Shown piece after piece: positions 40,888 through 49,819 of a DNA stretch of 64,000 nt; positions within the stretch are counted from its first letter, which is position 1, and every line of letters begins with the position of its first letter. Below the pieces are notes generated by a model, which was not told where the DNA came from, searched no databases, and saw nothing but the letters and a program-made list of their open reading frames with translations. The position numbers and the translations under genes were made by a program. The DNA is taken from NCBI RefSeq assembly GCF_018598185.1, contig NZ_JAHESC010000014.1, forward strand, positions 78,650-142,649, in the 5' to 3' direction. Origin of the DNA: Dawidia soli (GTDB taxonomy: Bacteria > Bacteroidota > Bacteroidia > Cytophagales > Cyclobacteriaceae).

Positions 40888-41645
40888 GCGTGTAATTTTT
40901 TCCGGACCACAAAGAAAACAAATTGAGGGGACAATGAACAGGGATTTTGCGGGAAGCATTCCGCAGGATACAGACGGGGCATCGGCGCTTCAAAACCCAC
41001 GTTTCCGGAGGATTACCCGTATCATACCCGTATCACACCCCTATCATACCCGTATCAAAGCCCTGGTAAAGGCATACTAAAGGCGTGCTTAAGCCGTCCT
41101 TTCGTTGGCTGTCCCTACTTTTCGGGACTCCAATTCCGGAACCCCGGGGGCCGGCCACCGGCAGCTTTTGTATAGGATTGGGGTATGTCGGGGATAGCTT
41201 ATGTATAGCTATGGTATGGCTTTGATACGGGTAATCTATATGGATGGCATGGGGTTGGGGCATTTGAAGGATGGGAATGAGGGGGCGTGACGCACCTGCG
41301 CTAACACTTGCGGGGGCATGGCTGTCGCCTGTGGGGCTCGAAAATAATTTACGCGGCGGCCGGTGGTCGGCAATGGGGGCCTTGCGCAACACTTGCGCTA
41401 GTTGCTGAGATGAGCAGCCCGCAGGGCCCCAAAAAGTGACGCCATAAGGGGATTACCCGTGTCAAAGCCGTACTAAACCCCTACGTAAGGCGTACCAAAG
41501 CCACCGTTACACCATATTCAATGGACCATGTCAACATAGTCACCGCATAGATGCAGCAGCGCTCTATAGGCTGCTGCAACTGTGCCGGAACTCTGCCGCA
41601 AGTCCGCCACAACTAACTGTGCGGGAACCCTGCCGTTGACCTGGC
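40888..41645. repeat. Repeat-rich intergenic region, 758 bp
   Basis: No gene is supported. Several short degenerate repeat families occur. Near 41011-41060 an about 11-bp tandem motif repeats (ACCCGTATCAT and variants). The same GATTACCCGT core reappears at 41451 in direct and at about 41227-41236 in inverted orientation. TGCGCxAACACTTGCG occurs at about 41297 and 41382. TGTGCxGGAACxCTGCCG occurs at about 41581 and 41618. The open frames seen here have repetitive, non-protein-like sequence. It lies in the spacer between the aminotransferase and amidase genes. Confidence 0.65.
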
Positions 41646-42791
41646 TTAGATCTTTCTCAGGATCTCACAGGCCTTCGCCAACGTCTCTTCTTTCTTGGCA
41701 AAACAGAAGCGGAGCAAGTGGTTGTCGGTGCGGTCCTGGTAGAAAACGGATACGGGGATGGCGGCGACCTTAAATTTTTTGGTTAGCTCCTCGGCCATGG
41801 CCGTGTCCGCCTGCCGGGAGATATTCTTATAGGAGAGCAATTGGAAGTACGAGCCCTTGCAGGCTACGGGCTCGAACGATGAGCCGCGCAGGTGCTCTAA
41901 GAAAAAGTCGCGTTTTTGCTGGTAGAAGGCGGCGAGCGACAAATAACGGTCGGGCACCTGCATGTATTCCGCCAGCGCCAGCTGCACGGGGGTGTTCACG
42001 CTGAAGACGATAAACTGGTGTGCTTTGCGCACTTCCTGCATCAGGGCGGCGGGCGCTACTATGTAGCCAACTTTCCAGCCGGTGGCGTGAAAGGTTTTGC
42101 CAAACGAGAATACTGCCAGGCTTCGTGCGGCCAGCATCGGGTAACGCAGCACGCTGTGGTGCTGCTGGCCGTCAAAGATCAGGCGCTCGTAGACCTCATC
42201 GCTCAGGACAAGCAGGTTGTGTTGTTCGGCCAGGACCTCGAGGGTGCGGAGATCGGATTCGCCCAGGGTTACGCCGCACGGGTTGTGGGGCGTGTTGATC
42301 ATGATCATGCGTGTGCGCGGGGTGATGCGCGCACGGACCATGTCCCAGTCGATGGCAAACGTGGGGTATTGCAACGGCAGGTGCACGGGCACGCCGCCGT
42401 TCAGGCGGATGGCGGGATCGTAGGAGTCGTAGGCGGGGTCAAACAAGATGACCTCGTCGCCGGGGCCGACAAAGGCGGCGATGGCGGCAAAGATCGCTTC
42501 CGTCGCGCCGGGGGTGACGGTAATCTCGGTCTCGGCGTCAACGGTGTGGCCGTAGGTTTCGCGGATCACCCGCGCGATGATCTGTCGCAACGCGGGGGCT
42601 CCGGGCATGGGGGCGTATTGGTTGTGCCCTTCCAGCATATAACGGTGCACCAGGTGCACGATGGTCTCGTCGATAGCAAAGTCCGGGAAGCCCTGCGACA
42701 GGTTGATGGCCCCGTGTTCGAGCGCCATCTTCGACATCACGGAAAATATGGATGTCCCTACATCGGGCAGCCTGGACGGGATCGTGCTCAT
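41646..42791 (-). CDS. PLP-dependent aminotransferase (methionine/glutamine aminotransferase, YbdL/KAT type)
   Basis: A 381-residue class I/II aminotransferase. The PLP lysine lies in FSFGKTFHATGWKVGY (about residue 232). Also visible are the substrate loop near MALEHGAINLSQGFPDF, the cofactor contact TPGATEAIFAAIAAF (about 92-106), NTPHNPCGV (about 165-173) and SDEVYERLIFDG (about 197-208). The combination matches methionine aminotransferase/kynurenine-glutamine transaminase K-like enzymes, which use glutamine or aromatic and sulphur amino acids. Its downstream omega-amidase neighbour supports glutamine-dependent transamination. Exact substrate is not decided by sequence. Confidence 0.88.
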   Translation of the reverse strand: MSTIPSRLPDVGTSIFSVMSKMALEHGAINLSQGFPDFAIDETIVHLVHRYMLEGHNQYAPMPGAPALRQIIARVIRETYGHTVDAETEITVTPGATEAIFAAIAAFVGPGDEVILFDPAYDSYDPAIRLNGGVPVHLPLQYPTFAIDWDMVRARITPRTRMIMINTPHNPCGVTLGESDLRTLEVLAEQHNLLVLSDEVYERLIFDGQQHHSVLRYPMLAARSLAVFSFGKTFHATGWKVGYIVAPAALMQEVRKAHQFIVFSVNTPVQLALAEYMQVPDRYLSLAAFYQQKRDFFLEHLRGSSFEPVACKGSYFQLLSYKNISRQADTAMAEELTKKFKVAAIPVSVFYQDRTDNHLLRFCFAKKEETLAKACEILRKI

Positions 42792-42797
42792 GCGTCG

Positions 42798-43352
42798 TTA
42801 CTTCTTCAACGGGGCGGCAATACGATACTCCGTGTCTACCTTGCCTTTGGAAATATCGGTCAGCTTACCTTTCAGCAATCGCTTTTTAAGGGCGGGCAGG
42901 TAGTCTACAAACATTTTCCCTTCTATGTGGTCGTACTCGTGCTGGATGATGCGCGCCTGCATGCCGTCGTACTCTTCCTCTTTCTGATTCCACTGCTCGT
43001 CGAAGTAGCGAATGCGCAGCCTGGCTTTGCGGGCTACTTTCTCGCGTATGTTGGGGATGCTCAAACAGCCTTCTTCATAATCCCACGGCTCGCCCCACTC
43101 TTCCAGCATCTGGGGATTGATAAACGCCTTTTTAAAGTCGGCCATGCCCGGTTCGTCTTCCAGTACGGTGCCGTCTACCACGAACAGGCGAATGCTTTTG
43201 CCGATCTGCGGGGCCGCGAGGCCGATGCCGCTGGCGGCATGCATGGTCTCATACATGTCTTCTATGAGCTGCTTCAGGTCTGTACCGGGTGCGATATCGC
43301 CCGCCTTCTGGCGCAGCACAGCATCGCCATACATCACAATGGGATAAATCAT
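42798..43352 (-). CDS. def: Peptide deformylase
   Basis: A 184-residue metalloenzyme that removes the formyl group from nascent proteins. All three motifs are present: GIGLAAPQ (residues 42-49), EEGCLSIP (93-100, Cys96 metal ligand) and QHEYDH (137-142; His138 and His142 ligands, Glu139 catalytic). A family insert (about 60-90, VLEDEPGMADFKKAF) is typical of Bacteroidota deformylases. It lies 9 bases after ruvX and 6 bases before the aminotransferase gene, so the three are probably one transcript. Formylation starts on the initiator tRNA, which is intact in this window at 9678. Confidence 0.96.
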   Translation of the reverse strand: MIYPIVMYGDAVLRQKAGDIAPGTDLKQLIEDMYETMHAASGIGLAAPQIGKSIRLFVVDGTVLEDEPGMADFKKAFINPQMLEEWGEPWDYEEGCLSIPNIREKVARKARLRIRYFDEQWNQKEEEYDGMQARIIQHEYDHIEGKMFVDYLPALKKRLLKGKLTDISKGKVDTEYRIAAPLKK

Positions 43353-43361
43353 GGCGCGAAT

Positions 43362-43772
43362 TTAAAGAGATTCCAGGAAAGACTGAAGAATGATAGTCGC
43401 GCTGATCTTGTCAACATTACCCTTTACCTGCCGGTCTTTCTTTTTCATGCCGCCGTCGATCATGGCCCGCAGTGCCAGGCTGCTGGTGAAGCGTTCGTCT
43501 ACGGGGTGCACGGGTTTGTCGGGGAAGGTCTTGTTCAGCTCCTCCACGAATGCCCGCACGAACGGGGCCGTTTCGGAATCTTCGTTCTTGAGGGTCTTGG
43601 GCATGCCGATGACAAACGCGTCTACCGGCTCGCGTTTGAGATAGGCCTGCAGGTAGGCCATGAGCCCTTCCGTGGGCACGGTCTCCAGGGCGGTGGCAAT
43701 GATGCGCAGGGGGTCGGTCACGGCCAGCCCCGTTCTTTTTTTTCCGTAGTCAATCGCCAGAATCCGTCCCAT
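43362..43772 (-). CDS. ruvX: Putative pre-16S rRNA nuclease / Holliday junction resolvase-like (YqgF)
   Basis: A 136-residue RNase H-fold nuclease. The N-terminal DYGKKRTGLAVTDP carries the first catalytic Asp, followed by the family's VIGMPKTL and HPVDERFTSSLALRAM segments (second acidic site DER). YqgF matures 16S rRNA 5' ends and may resolve junctions. I chose the ATG at 43770-43772 because it puts DYG at the usual position, 7 residues in. It is upstream of def in a small translation-related operon. Confidence 0.92.
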   Translation of the reverse strand: MGRILAIDYGKKRTGLAVTDPLRIIATALETVPTEGLMAYLQAYLKREPVDAFVIGMPKTLKNEDSETAPFVRAFVEELNKTFPDKPVHPVDERFTSSLALRAMIDGGMKKKDRQVKGNVDKISATIILQSFLESL

Positions 43773-43804
43773 GAATAACAACCGCCAGCCGGCAGTCAGC
43801 CCTG

Positions 43805-44560
43805 TCAGTTATATTTGATTTTGTCAAAGAAGAGTTTCTTCACCCGGCCTTCGATGGCCATGGCTTTGGGAAAGAGTATATCGTTTTCGATGCGGGCGTG
43901 GGTGATCAGGCTTTTCTCAAAGTCGCGCAGCTCGTTATACATCACTTTGATGTGAAGCGGCGTGTCCTTGGTCACCGCGTAGTCGCGGGTGATCTTGCGG
44001 ATGCCTTCCATCTCGTCGTCGTGGGCGTCGTGCTCCATGGCAAACTTCTGCACCGAGTTTTTCTCCAGCAGGTAGTATAGCTTGGGGGCCACGTGTGTAC
44101 CCTTCGAGGCGCGTTCCAGCGTCAGGATATAATGAAAGAGTGTATCCTCTTCTTCGTATATGTGTTCAATGAAGTCTTCTACGAACAGGGGAAAGACAAA
44201 CTTCAGGTCGCGCTCTACCGCCAGGTAATCTTCGTGGTGGGCCTTGAAGCTTTCCACCAGCCGGGCAATGTAGGGCAGCTTGTGCTTGACAAACAGGAAG
44301 TGTGAATGCTTGAGGTATTCGATGATGAGGTCGATGGGGTATGACACCAGCGGCAGGTCCGCCTCGCGCAGGTGTGTGGGCGATTCCAGCTCGCGGATCA
44401 CCTGCTCCACCCGCAGGCCTTGTTTCTGGCATACCTGCGCCAGCGTGAGCTCCGAATATTCGTAGAAACGAATGCCGAAATAAAAAAGCACATACGCATG
44501 CACATAGTTCTGGTCAACTAAGTCTGAAATGCGGGTATCTTTTAGCGCTGCCTTGCTCAT
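43805..44560 (-). CDS. Hemerythrin-domain protein (RIC/ScdA-like) with altered N-terminal domain
   Basis: A 251-residue protein with an N-terminal ScdA-type region (RISDLVDQNYVHAYVLFYFGI) and a C-terminal four-helix hemerythrin domain. In canonical RIC/YtfE proteins the N-terminal domain contains FGIDFCCGG; here the matching FGIRFYEYSE has lost the cysteines. Diiron-type histidines and acidic residues appear in HSHFLFVKHKLP, FKAHHEDYL, FIEHIYEEED, FAMEHDAHDDE and THARIENDILFPK. The iron site looks intact, so iron-sulphur repair or NO/O2 sensing remains possible, but the cysteine loss argues for an altered task. The start at 44560 is preferred over 44614. Confidence 0.78.
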   Translation of the reverse strand: MSKAALKDTRISDLVDQNYVHAYVLFYFGIRFYEYSELTLAQVCQKQGLRVEQVIRELESPTHLREADLPLVSYPIDLIIEYLKHSHFLFVKHKLPYIARLVESFKAHHEDYLAVERDLKFVFPLFVEDFIEHIYEEEDTLFHYILTLERASKGTHVAPKLYYLLEKNSVQKFAMEHDAHDDEMEGIRKITRDYAVTKDTPLHIKVMYNELRDFEKSLITHARIENDILFPKAMAIEGRVKKLFFDKIKYN

Positions 44561-44830
44561 GATCCTAGTAAATATAAGCGAAAAATTCCCCATAGTTAAC
44601 CAATTCCCGGCCAAGAAAAGCTGAGAAAAGTCAGAACCCGCCGGGGTTTACGTTCCATGTGCAAAAGCCTTGCCGGTCCCGCCAAAAGGCTCGCCAACCC
44701 TGTTAAACCTCCGCAAATTCCTACCTCCACCGGGGTTAATTGGATCGGGAACGTCTGAACGACATCGTGCGTTATCCTGCCAACATTTATTTTCGTCTTT
44801 CGTTACAGATTTTACTTTATTATTGCTGTC

Positions 44831-46450
44831 ATGAGTGAGAACCGGAATTCAAAAAACCACATCAGTCTGCCGCTCGTGCTCTGTCTGGGCCTGGCCGCGG
44901 GGATTTTTGTGGGCACCAGCTTTAGCACCAAGAAGAGCTCGGGTGAGGTAGGCGACGATGTGCAGAAGCTGCGCGAAGTGTTGACGCAGATCAACGAAGA
45001 ATATGTAGACACCATCAATACCAGCAACCTGGTGGACGACGCCATCCAGCAAATGCTGCACAAGCTCGACCCCCACTCGTCGTATATACCGGCCAAGGAC
45101 CGCATCGCCGCAAACGAAGACCTCCGCGGCAACTTCGACGGCATCGGCGTGGAATTCAATATTTTCCGCGATACGATCGTGGTCGTGTCGCCCCTGAGCG
45201 GTGGCCCCTCGGAAGCGCTGGGCATCCAGTCGGGCGACAAGATCATCCGCGTGGACAATAAGAACCTGGCCGGTGTGGGTGTAACCTCCGCCGATGTCAT
45301 GAAGGCCCTCAAAGGCCCCCGCGGCACCGAGGTGGTGGTCACGATCCTGCGCCGCGACAAGGAGATCGACTACAAGATCATCCGCGACAAGATCCCCCAG
45401 TATTCGGTGGACGTTTCCTATATGGTAGACCACGAGATCGGCTATATAAAAGTGAACCGCTTTGCGGCCACGACCTACGAAGAGTTCCACACCGCCATGG
45501 CGAAGCTGCGCGAAAAGGGCATGAAAAAGCTCGTGCTCGACCTGCAGGGCAACCCGGGCGGGTATATGAACATCGCCATCGATATGGCGGATGACTTCCT
45601 GTCGTCGGGCAAGAAGATCGTGTTCACAAAAGGCAAAGACAAAAAGAACAACTCAGAAGCGCTCTCTACGGCCCGCGGCGACTTTGAAAGCGGTGACCTG
45701 ATCGTGCTGGTGAACGAAGGCAGCGCGTCGGCCTCTGAAATCCTTTCCGGCGCCCTGCAAGACAACGACCGGGCCCTGATCGTGGGTCGCCGCAGCTTTG
45801 GCAAGGGACTGGTACAGTCTCCGTACGACCTGAGCGACGGTTCGGAGCTGCGCCTGACGGTAAGCCGCTATTATACGCCCAGCGGCCGCTCTATCCAGAA
45901 GCCGTACCAGGACGAAGACGAGTATGCGCTCGACATCGTGAGCCGCTATAACCACGGCGAGTTCTTTCACGCCGACAGCATCAAGTTCAACGACTCCTTG
46001 AAGTATGTCACGCAAAACGGCCGTACCGTGTATGGCGGTGGCGGTATCATGCCCGACTATTTCGTGCCCCTCGATACGTCCCTCAACAGTCATTACCTGA
46101 ACGAGCTGTATACCTCCACCTCTATTCAGGAGTATACTTTTGGCTATGCCGAAGACCACCGCGCGGCCCTGGAGAAAAAAGGCTTTGAAAGCTTCTTAAA
46201 GAACTTTATTGTGACCGACGCCATGATCAACCAGCTGGTAAAAGTAGGCGAGCGCAACAAAGTCAAGCCCGATCACAAAGAGCTGCGGACCAAGAAAAAG
46301 CTCTTCCAGGTTCACATCAAATCGCAGATCGCACGTAAGCTGTGGGGCAACGATGGTTTCTATCCCGTATTCAATGAAACCAACGAGATCTTCCTGCAGT
46401 CGATCAAGCTGTTTGATCACATTCCCGAACTGAACCGCTCCAAGATGTAA
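44831..46450 (+). CDS. Carboxy-terminal processing protease (S41 family, CtpA/Prc-like)
   Basis: A 539-residue S41 peptidase. An N-terminal membrane anchor (about residues 12-30) is followed by a helical segment, the PDZ domain (about 100-180, including IGVEFNIFRD and SGGPSEALGIQSGDKIIRV) and the protease domain. The Ser-Lys dyad is in EGSASASEI (Ser, about 298-300) and SFGKGLVQ (K325), preceded by LDLQGNPGGYM. A C-terminal domain of about 120 residues follows. Such proteases trim or degrade periplasmic proteins from their C-termini. The gene is monocistronic and ends in a strong terminator convergent with the subtilase gene. Confidence 0.93.
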   Translation: MSENRNSKNHISLPLVLCLGLAAGIFVGTSFSTKKSSGEVGDDVQKLREVLTQINEEYVDTINTSNLVDDAIQQMLHKLDPHSSYIPAKDRIAANEDLRGNFDGIGVEFNIFRDTIVVVSPLSGGPSEALGIQSGDKIIRVDNKNLAGVGVTSADVMKALKGPRGTEVVVTILRRDKEIDYKIIRDKIPQYSVDVSYMVDHEIGYIKVNRFAATTYEEFHTAMAKLREKGMKKLVLDLQGNPGGYMNIAIDMADDFLSSGKKIVFTKGKDKKNNSEALSTARGDFESGDLIVLVNEGSASASEILSGALQDNDRALIVGRRSFGKGLVQSPYDLSDGSELRLTVSRYYTPSGRSIQKPYQDEDEYALDIVSRYNHGEFFHADSIKFNDSLKYVTQNGRTVYGGGGIMPDYFVPLDTSLNSHYLNELYTSTSIQEYTFGYAEDHRAALEKKGFESFLKNFIVTDAMINQLVKVGERNKVKPDHKELRTKKKLFQVHIKSQIARKLWGNDGFYPVFNETNEIFLQSIKLFDHIPELNRSKM

Positions 46451-46472
46451 CGCCTGACAGATAGCGATAACA

Positions 46473-46517
46473 AAAGGAGGGTGCGCACTTCGCCGTGGGC
46501 ACCCTCCTTTTTTTGTT
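46473..46517. terminator. Terminator between the Ctp protease and subtilase genes
   Basis: A 12-bp stem AAAGGAGGGTGC/GCACCCTCCTTT (46473-46484, 46499-46510), followed by T-run TTTTT on the plus strand. It serves the Ctp gene and, lying 12 bp beyond the subtilase stop, could serve the opposite strand too. Confidence 0.85.
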
Positions 46518-46529
46518 GTCGGCATCTCT

Positions 46530-49500
46530 CTACCGGATGACAACCCGACGCACGATCACGTCTTGATCCAGCTGCATCTTGACGAGGTATACTCCGGCCG
46601 GGTAGCCGACGGTGCTGATGGTATGGCTGAATTGGTCGTACACGCTTCCAAGGGACATGTGTGTCATTTCGGCGCCCTGGGCGTTAAACACGGTTAGCGA
46701 CAACTCACGCGCCTCGATGTCGCGAATCGTCACGGTAAGTTTGTCGTTGACCACGGGCACGGGGAAGACGACGACGCGACTGTCCAGGGTTCCTTCCGAT
46801 GAGGTTGTTCCCGTCACCCGGATCTGCGCGGGTACACGCAGGCTTTCATGGCCGCCGCTGGCGTTGGAAACGTATACAACGGTATCATTTTGTACAGACG
46901 TCATGGTGAACTCCGGTCCCGTTGCCAGGGGCACGCCTCCATATTGATCCTGATACCAGTTGTAGTCATTGCCGCCGGTTGCAATCAGTGTTGCGTCACA
47001 GCCGGTACAAACCTCCGTCGGCAATACCAACGGCAGGGGTATTTTTAATACCTGGTTATAGAGCTCATCGGCGTGCTGCGCCGACGCTAACAACTGGGTG
47101 AGATTGGAGGCACCGTGCAGGGCAAAGGCCACGGTCACGCTTTCTCCCGGTGCCAGTGTATAAGGACCGGCCGACACGACGTGGCTTACATCGGTACCGG
47201 CTCCCGCGGCGCCGGCCACAGTGCGGTCAGTGGAGATTGCGGTAAATTTCTCGGTATCGGTAAAGCCGTCGTATAGCCCAAACGGATTACCCGCCAGCGT
47301 GGGGTCGTTGTCGATCGCGTAATAGGTCGGGGTGCCGTTCAAGATCTGTATGCCGGCATGTGGCAGTGCAGAAGAGGCTTTGGGGTATACGTAGCCCACA
47401 CGGGTGTCGGCGTCCCACCCCGCAGCATCCTGACCACCCCCTTGACTTACATCCCAGTCGGCAAACAAGCCAATGTAAAAATCCGTCAGCGGCGTTGCCT
47501 GCGCGTTGGCAAGGGTATATTCCACCACGACAAACTTTGTGTAGGGAACGCCACGCCATACGTGGGTACGGTAATTCACCCGGACACGTTGCTCGCTCGC
47601 TACGTCGGTGTTGGAGAAACTGCCGTTGATCTCGGCATCAGCGTCTTCGCCAGGCACCGTCTTACGGATCTGGCTGGTGGACACAAAGTCCTGGTCATAC
47701 TGATTGCCGCCTACTCCGCGGACACTATTGAGAATGTCACCCGCGGAACTGCCGAGGATCAATCCCATTTCAAAGAGCATAGACTGACCGTTATAGGAAA
47801 AGCCTATACCTCCCGTTGAATTGCGCGTGTCGGCAAACCCAATACGTCCCGCGGTGGCAATGGAGGTCCTGATCTCATTTTCTTCCATCGTGCGGTAGGG
47901 CAGGTTGGGCACAAAGGAAATATACTGGTAGTCCTGGTAGTCGCCGTCGGAAAATGTTACCAGCAAGTCGATGGCCTGACCCTCGGCCAGGTTGGAGTTC
48001 AGCGTCAGCTCAAAGGGTGTAGCGGTATTGCGCACGGTCGTGCTGCCTCCGATCACACCGGGGGAGATCTTACCGCGTGTAATGTTTACGCTGGGGTCTG
48101 CTGTCGAGATGGAGACCTCCAGGGCTGATGTGGTGTTTTCCAGATAGTTCCTGATGTCGAAATACAGCCTCGCATTGTCGCCGGGTTCGGCCACGTTACC
48201 TTCCGGGTCAAGCAGCTCGTATTTCAACACACGCAGGGAAGGTGACGTCCGGGTTAGTGCGGCGTAAACGTCGAGCAGACCGAGGCCCATTTTGTTTTGA
48301 TAGGCGTTATTCCCTGCGACCGCGTACAATGATCTGTCGGCCGTTACGCGCAACTGTTCCCCCAGCTGTTCGCCGTTATACTCGGGGAACATGCTGGCCA
48401 CAAGGGCTGCGGCACCACTGGTGATGGGCGCGGAAAAAGAACTGCCGTTGATCGTGGTATAAACACCACCAAAGTCTGTCGTGCGTATGTTAATGCCCGG
48501 GGCTGAGATGTCCACGGCCTTGCTGTAGGTATAGGCCAGGGCGTTGGTCTGATTCGTAGCAGCAATGGAAAGAACGTGGTCGTACGAGGCGGGGTATATA
48601 AATTGTTCTACCTTCTGATTACCCGCCGCAGCCACGACGAGGCAACCAAGATCTTCGGTCACGTAGGTAATGATATCCTGGTAAACCTGGCTGCGAAAAG
48701 TCGAGCCCCAGGAGCAGTTGATGATCCGTGCTCCAAGCCTTGCCGCATACAGCACGCCCAGAAAGGTATCGGTGTCGTACGACTCCTCGCCGGTACCCTG
48801 GTTGTCGGCATAGTGTTTTGTAAAAAGCAACTTTGCATTAAAGCCTACTCCTGCTATGCCTACACCGTTATTTGTCGCCGCTGCCGCCACGCCTCCTACT
48901 TGCGTGCCATGGCTAAACCCTTTGCCTGCTTTTGGCACCGTCGGGTCGTTGTCACCCACAAAGCTCGGGTCACGTTCGCTTACACGCACGGGACCTGAGA
49001 AATCCCAGCCACGGTAGTCGTCTATATAACCGTTGTGATCGTCGTCCAGTCCGTTGTTGGGAACCTCTGCCGCGTTTATGTATAGCTTCGATTCCAGATC
49101 GGGGTGGTCTGAGTCCACGCCGGAGTCGATAATGGCAATGACTATATCTTCGTTGCTTTGGGTAATGCCCCAGGCGTCGTATGCGTGAATATTATCGAGG
49201 TAGTATTGATTGGCAGGGATCGCATCATTCGGCGTAAACGGCGGCACCTCCACGGCCTGCATCTTCTGCCGGTATGCCGGTTCGGCTACTTCTATATATC
49301 CTGTGGCATAGAGCTCATTGATAAATTCGTCTACCGGCCGGTTGGGATCGAAGGTGATCTCAAAATATTGTTGAATGTCAACGGTGGGCATAAAGGCTTG
49401 TGCCCGGGCGCGTTTGTTGTTAACCCTGGCAGCAGGCGGAACCAGGGGCTGAACAATGCCACCCAGGCTGCTACGGCCGGCGGGGTTTTGAAAAACGGCG

Positions 49501-49655
49501 TTGAATTCGGGGCGTACTTTTACCAGGACCTTGCCGGGTATATAGTCGTCGGCGCGGATGCCGGCGGGCCAGGAAAATTGCTGCACGGGTTTTACCTGTG
49601 CCTGGGCCAGGAAAGCGAACGTACAGGAAAGCAAGCAAATACTGAGAATCCGCAT
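46530..49655 (-). CDS. Secreted S8 subtilisin-like serine protease with T9SS sorting domain
   Basis: A 1041-residue exported protease. The signal peptide covers residues 1-20, followed by an inhibitory prodomain-like region to about 150 and the S8 catalytic domain. The triad is D177 in IAIIDSGVDSDHPDL, H249 in GFSHGTQVGG and S406 in TINGSSFSAP, all intact. Calcium-binding-like acidic stretches occur (DDDHNGYIDD). A long beta-rich region (about 480-950) follows, and the last about 80 residues are a T9SS sorting domain (VVFPVPVVNDKLTVTI, then PAGVYLVKMQL, ending RRVVIR). It should be secreted across the outer membrane and act on external protein. It is among the longest genes here and its start is well supported. 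Confidence 0.93.
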   Translation of the reverse strand: MRILSICLLSCTFAFLAQAQVKPVQQFSWPAGIRADDYIPGKVLVKVRPEFNAVFQNPAGRSSLGGIVQPLVPPAARVNNKRARAQAFMPTVDIQQYFEITFDPNRPVDEFINELYATGYIEVAEPAYRQKMQAVEVPPFTPNDAIPANQYYLDNIHAYDAWGITQSNEDIVIAIIDSGVDSDHPDLESKLYINAAEVPNNGLDDDHNGYIDDYRGWDFSGPVRVSERDPSFVGDNDPTVPKAGKGFSHGTQVGGVAAAATNNGVGIAGVGFNAKLLFTKHYADNQGTGEESYDTDTFLGVLYAARLGARIINCSWGSTFRSQVYQDIITYVTEDLGCLVVAAAGNQKVEQFIYPASYDHVLSIAATNQTNALAYTYSKAVDISAPGINIRTTDFGGVYTTINGSSFSAPITSGAAALVASMFPEYNGEQLGEQLRVTADRSLYAVAGNNAYQNKMGLGLLDVYAALTRTSPSLRVLKYELLDPEGNVAEPGDNARLYFDIRNYLENTTSALEVSISTADPSVNITRGKISPGVIGGSTTVRNTATPFELTLNSNLAEGQAIDLLVTFSDGDYQDYQYISFVPNLPYRTMEENEIRTSIATAGRIGFADTRNSTGGIGFSYNGQSMLFEMGLILGSSAGDILNSVRGVGGNQYDQDFVSTSQIRKTVPGEDADAEINGSFSNTDVASEQRVRVNYRTHVWRGVPYTKFVVVEYTLANAQATPLTDFYIGLFADWDVSQGGGQDAAGWDADTRVGYVYPKASSALPHAGIQILNGTPTYYAIDNDPTLAGNPFGLYDGFTDTEKFTAISTDRTVAGAAGAGTDVSHVVSAGPYTLAPGESVTVAFALHGASNLTQLLASAQHADELYNQVLKIPLPLVLPTEVCTGCDATLIATGGNDYNWYQDQYGGVPLATGPEFTMTSVQNDTVVYVSNASGGHESLRVPAQIRVTGTTSSEGTLDSRVVVFPVPVVNDKLTVTIRDIEARELSLTVFNAQGAEMTHMSLGSVYDQFSHTISTVGYPAGVYLVKMQLDQDVIVRRVVIR

Positions 49656-49791
49656 ATAATAAGGCGCTAACCGACAATTCCAACACTAGTGACCTCACGC
49701 TGGAAATAGTACCCTACAACCGCCCCCGCTCTCCCCGGGCTGTGGCTATCCCCTTTTCAAAGATAGAAATATTCCGGTTGTGAACAGAAAC

Positions 49792-49809
49792 GGAACGCCG
49801 TTGCGTTCC
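49792..49809 (-). terminator. Terminator-like hairpin after hemE
   Basis: GGAACGC-CGTT-GCGTTCC (49792-49798, 49803-49809), 11 bases past the hemE stop on the minus strand and followed there by a moderately T-rich stretch. Confidence 0.55.
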
Positions 49810-49819
49810 TGCTTGGGAA

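Noticed and set aside
41033..41392. Minus-strand frame of 119 codons in the repeat spacer
   Set aside because: Its sequence reflects the DNA repeats (Pro/Tyr/Ser-rich) and has no recognisable protein motif.
41000..41640. CRISPR array
   Set aside because: Repeats are short, degenerate, in both orientations and not regularly spaced.
41916..43778. Plus-strand frame of 620 codons
   Set aside because: Covers the aminotransferase, def and ruvX in antisense. All three real genes have intact active-site motifs, and the antisense product has none.
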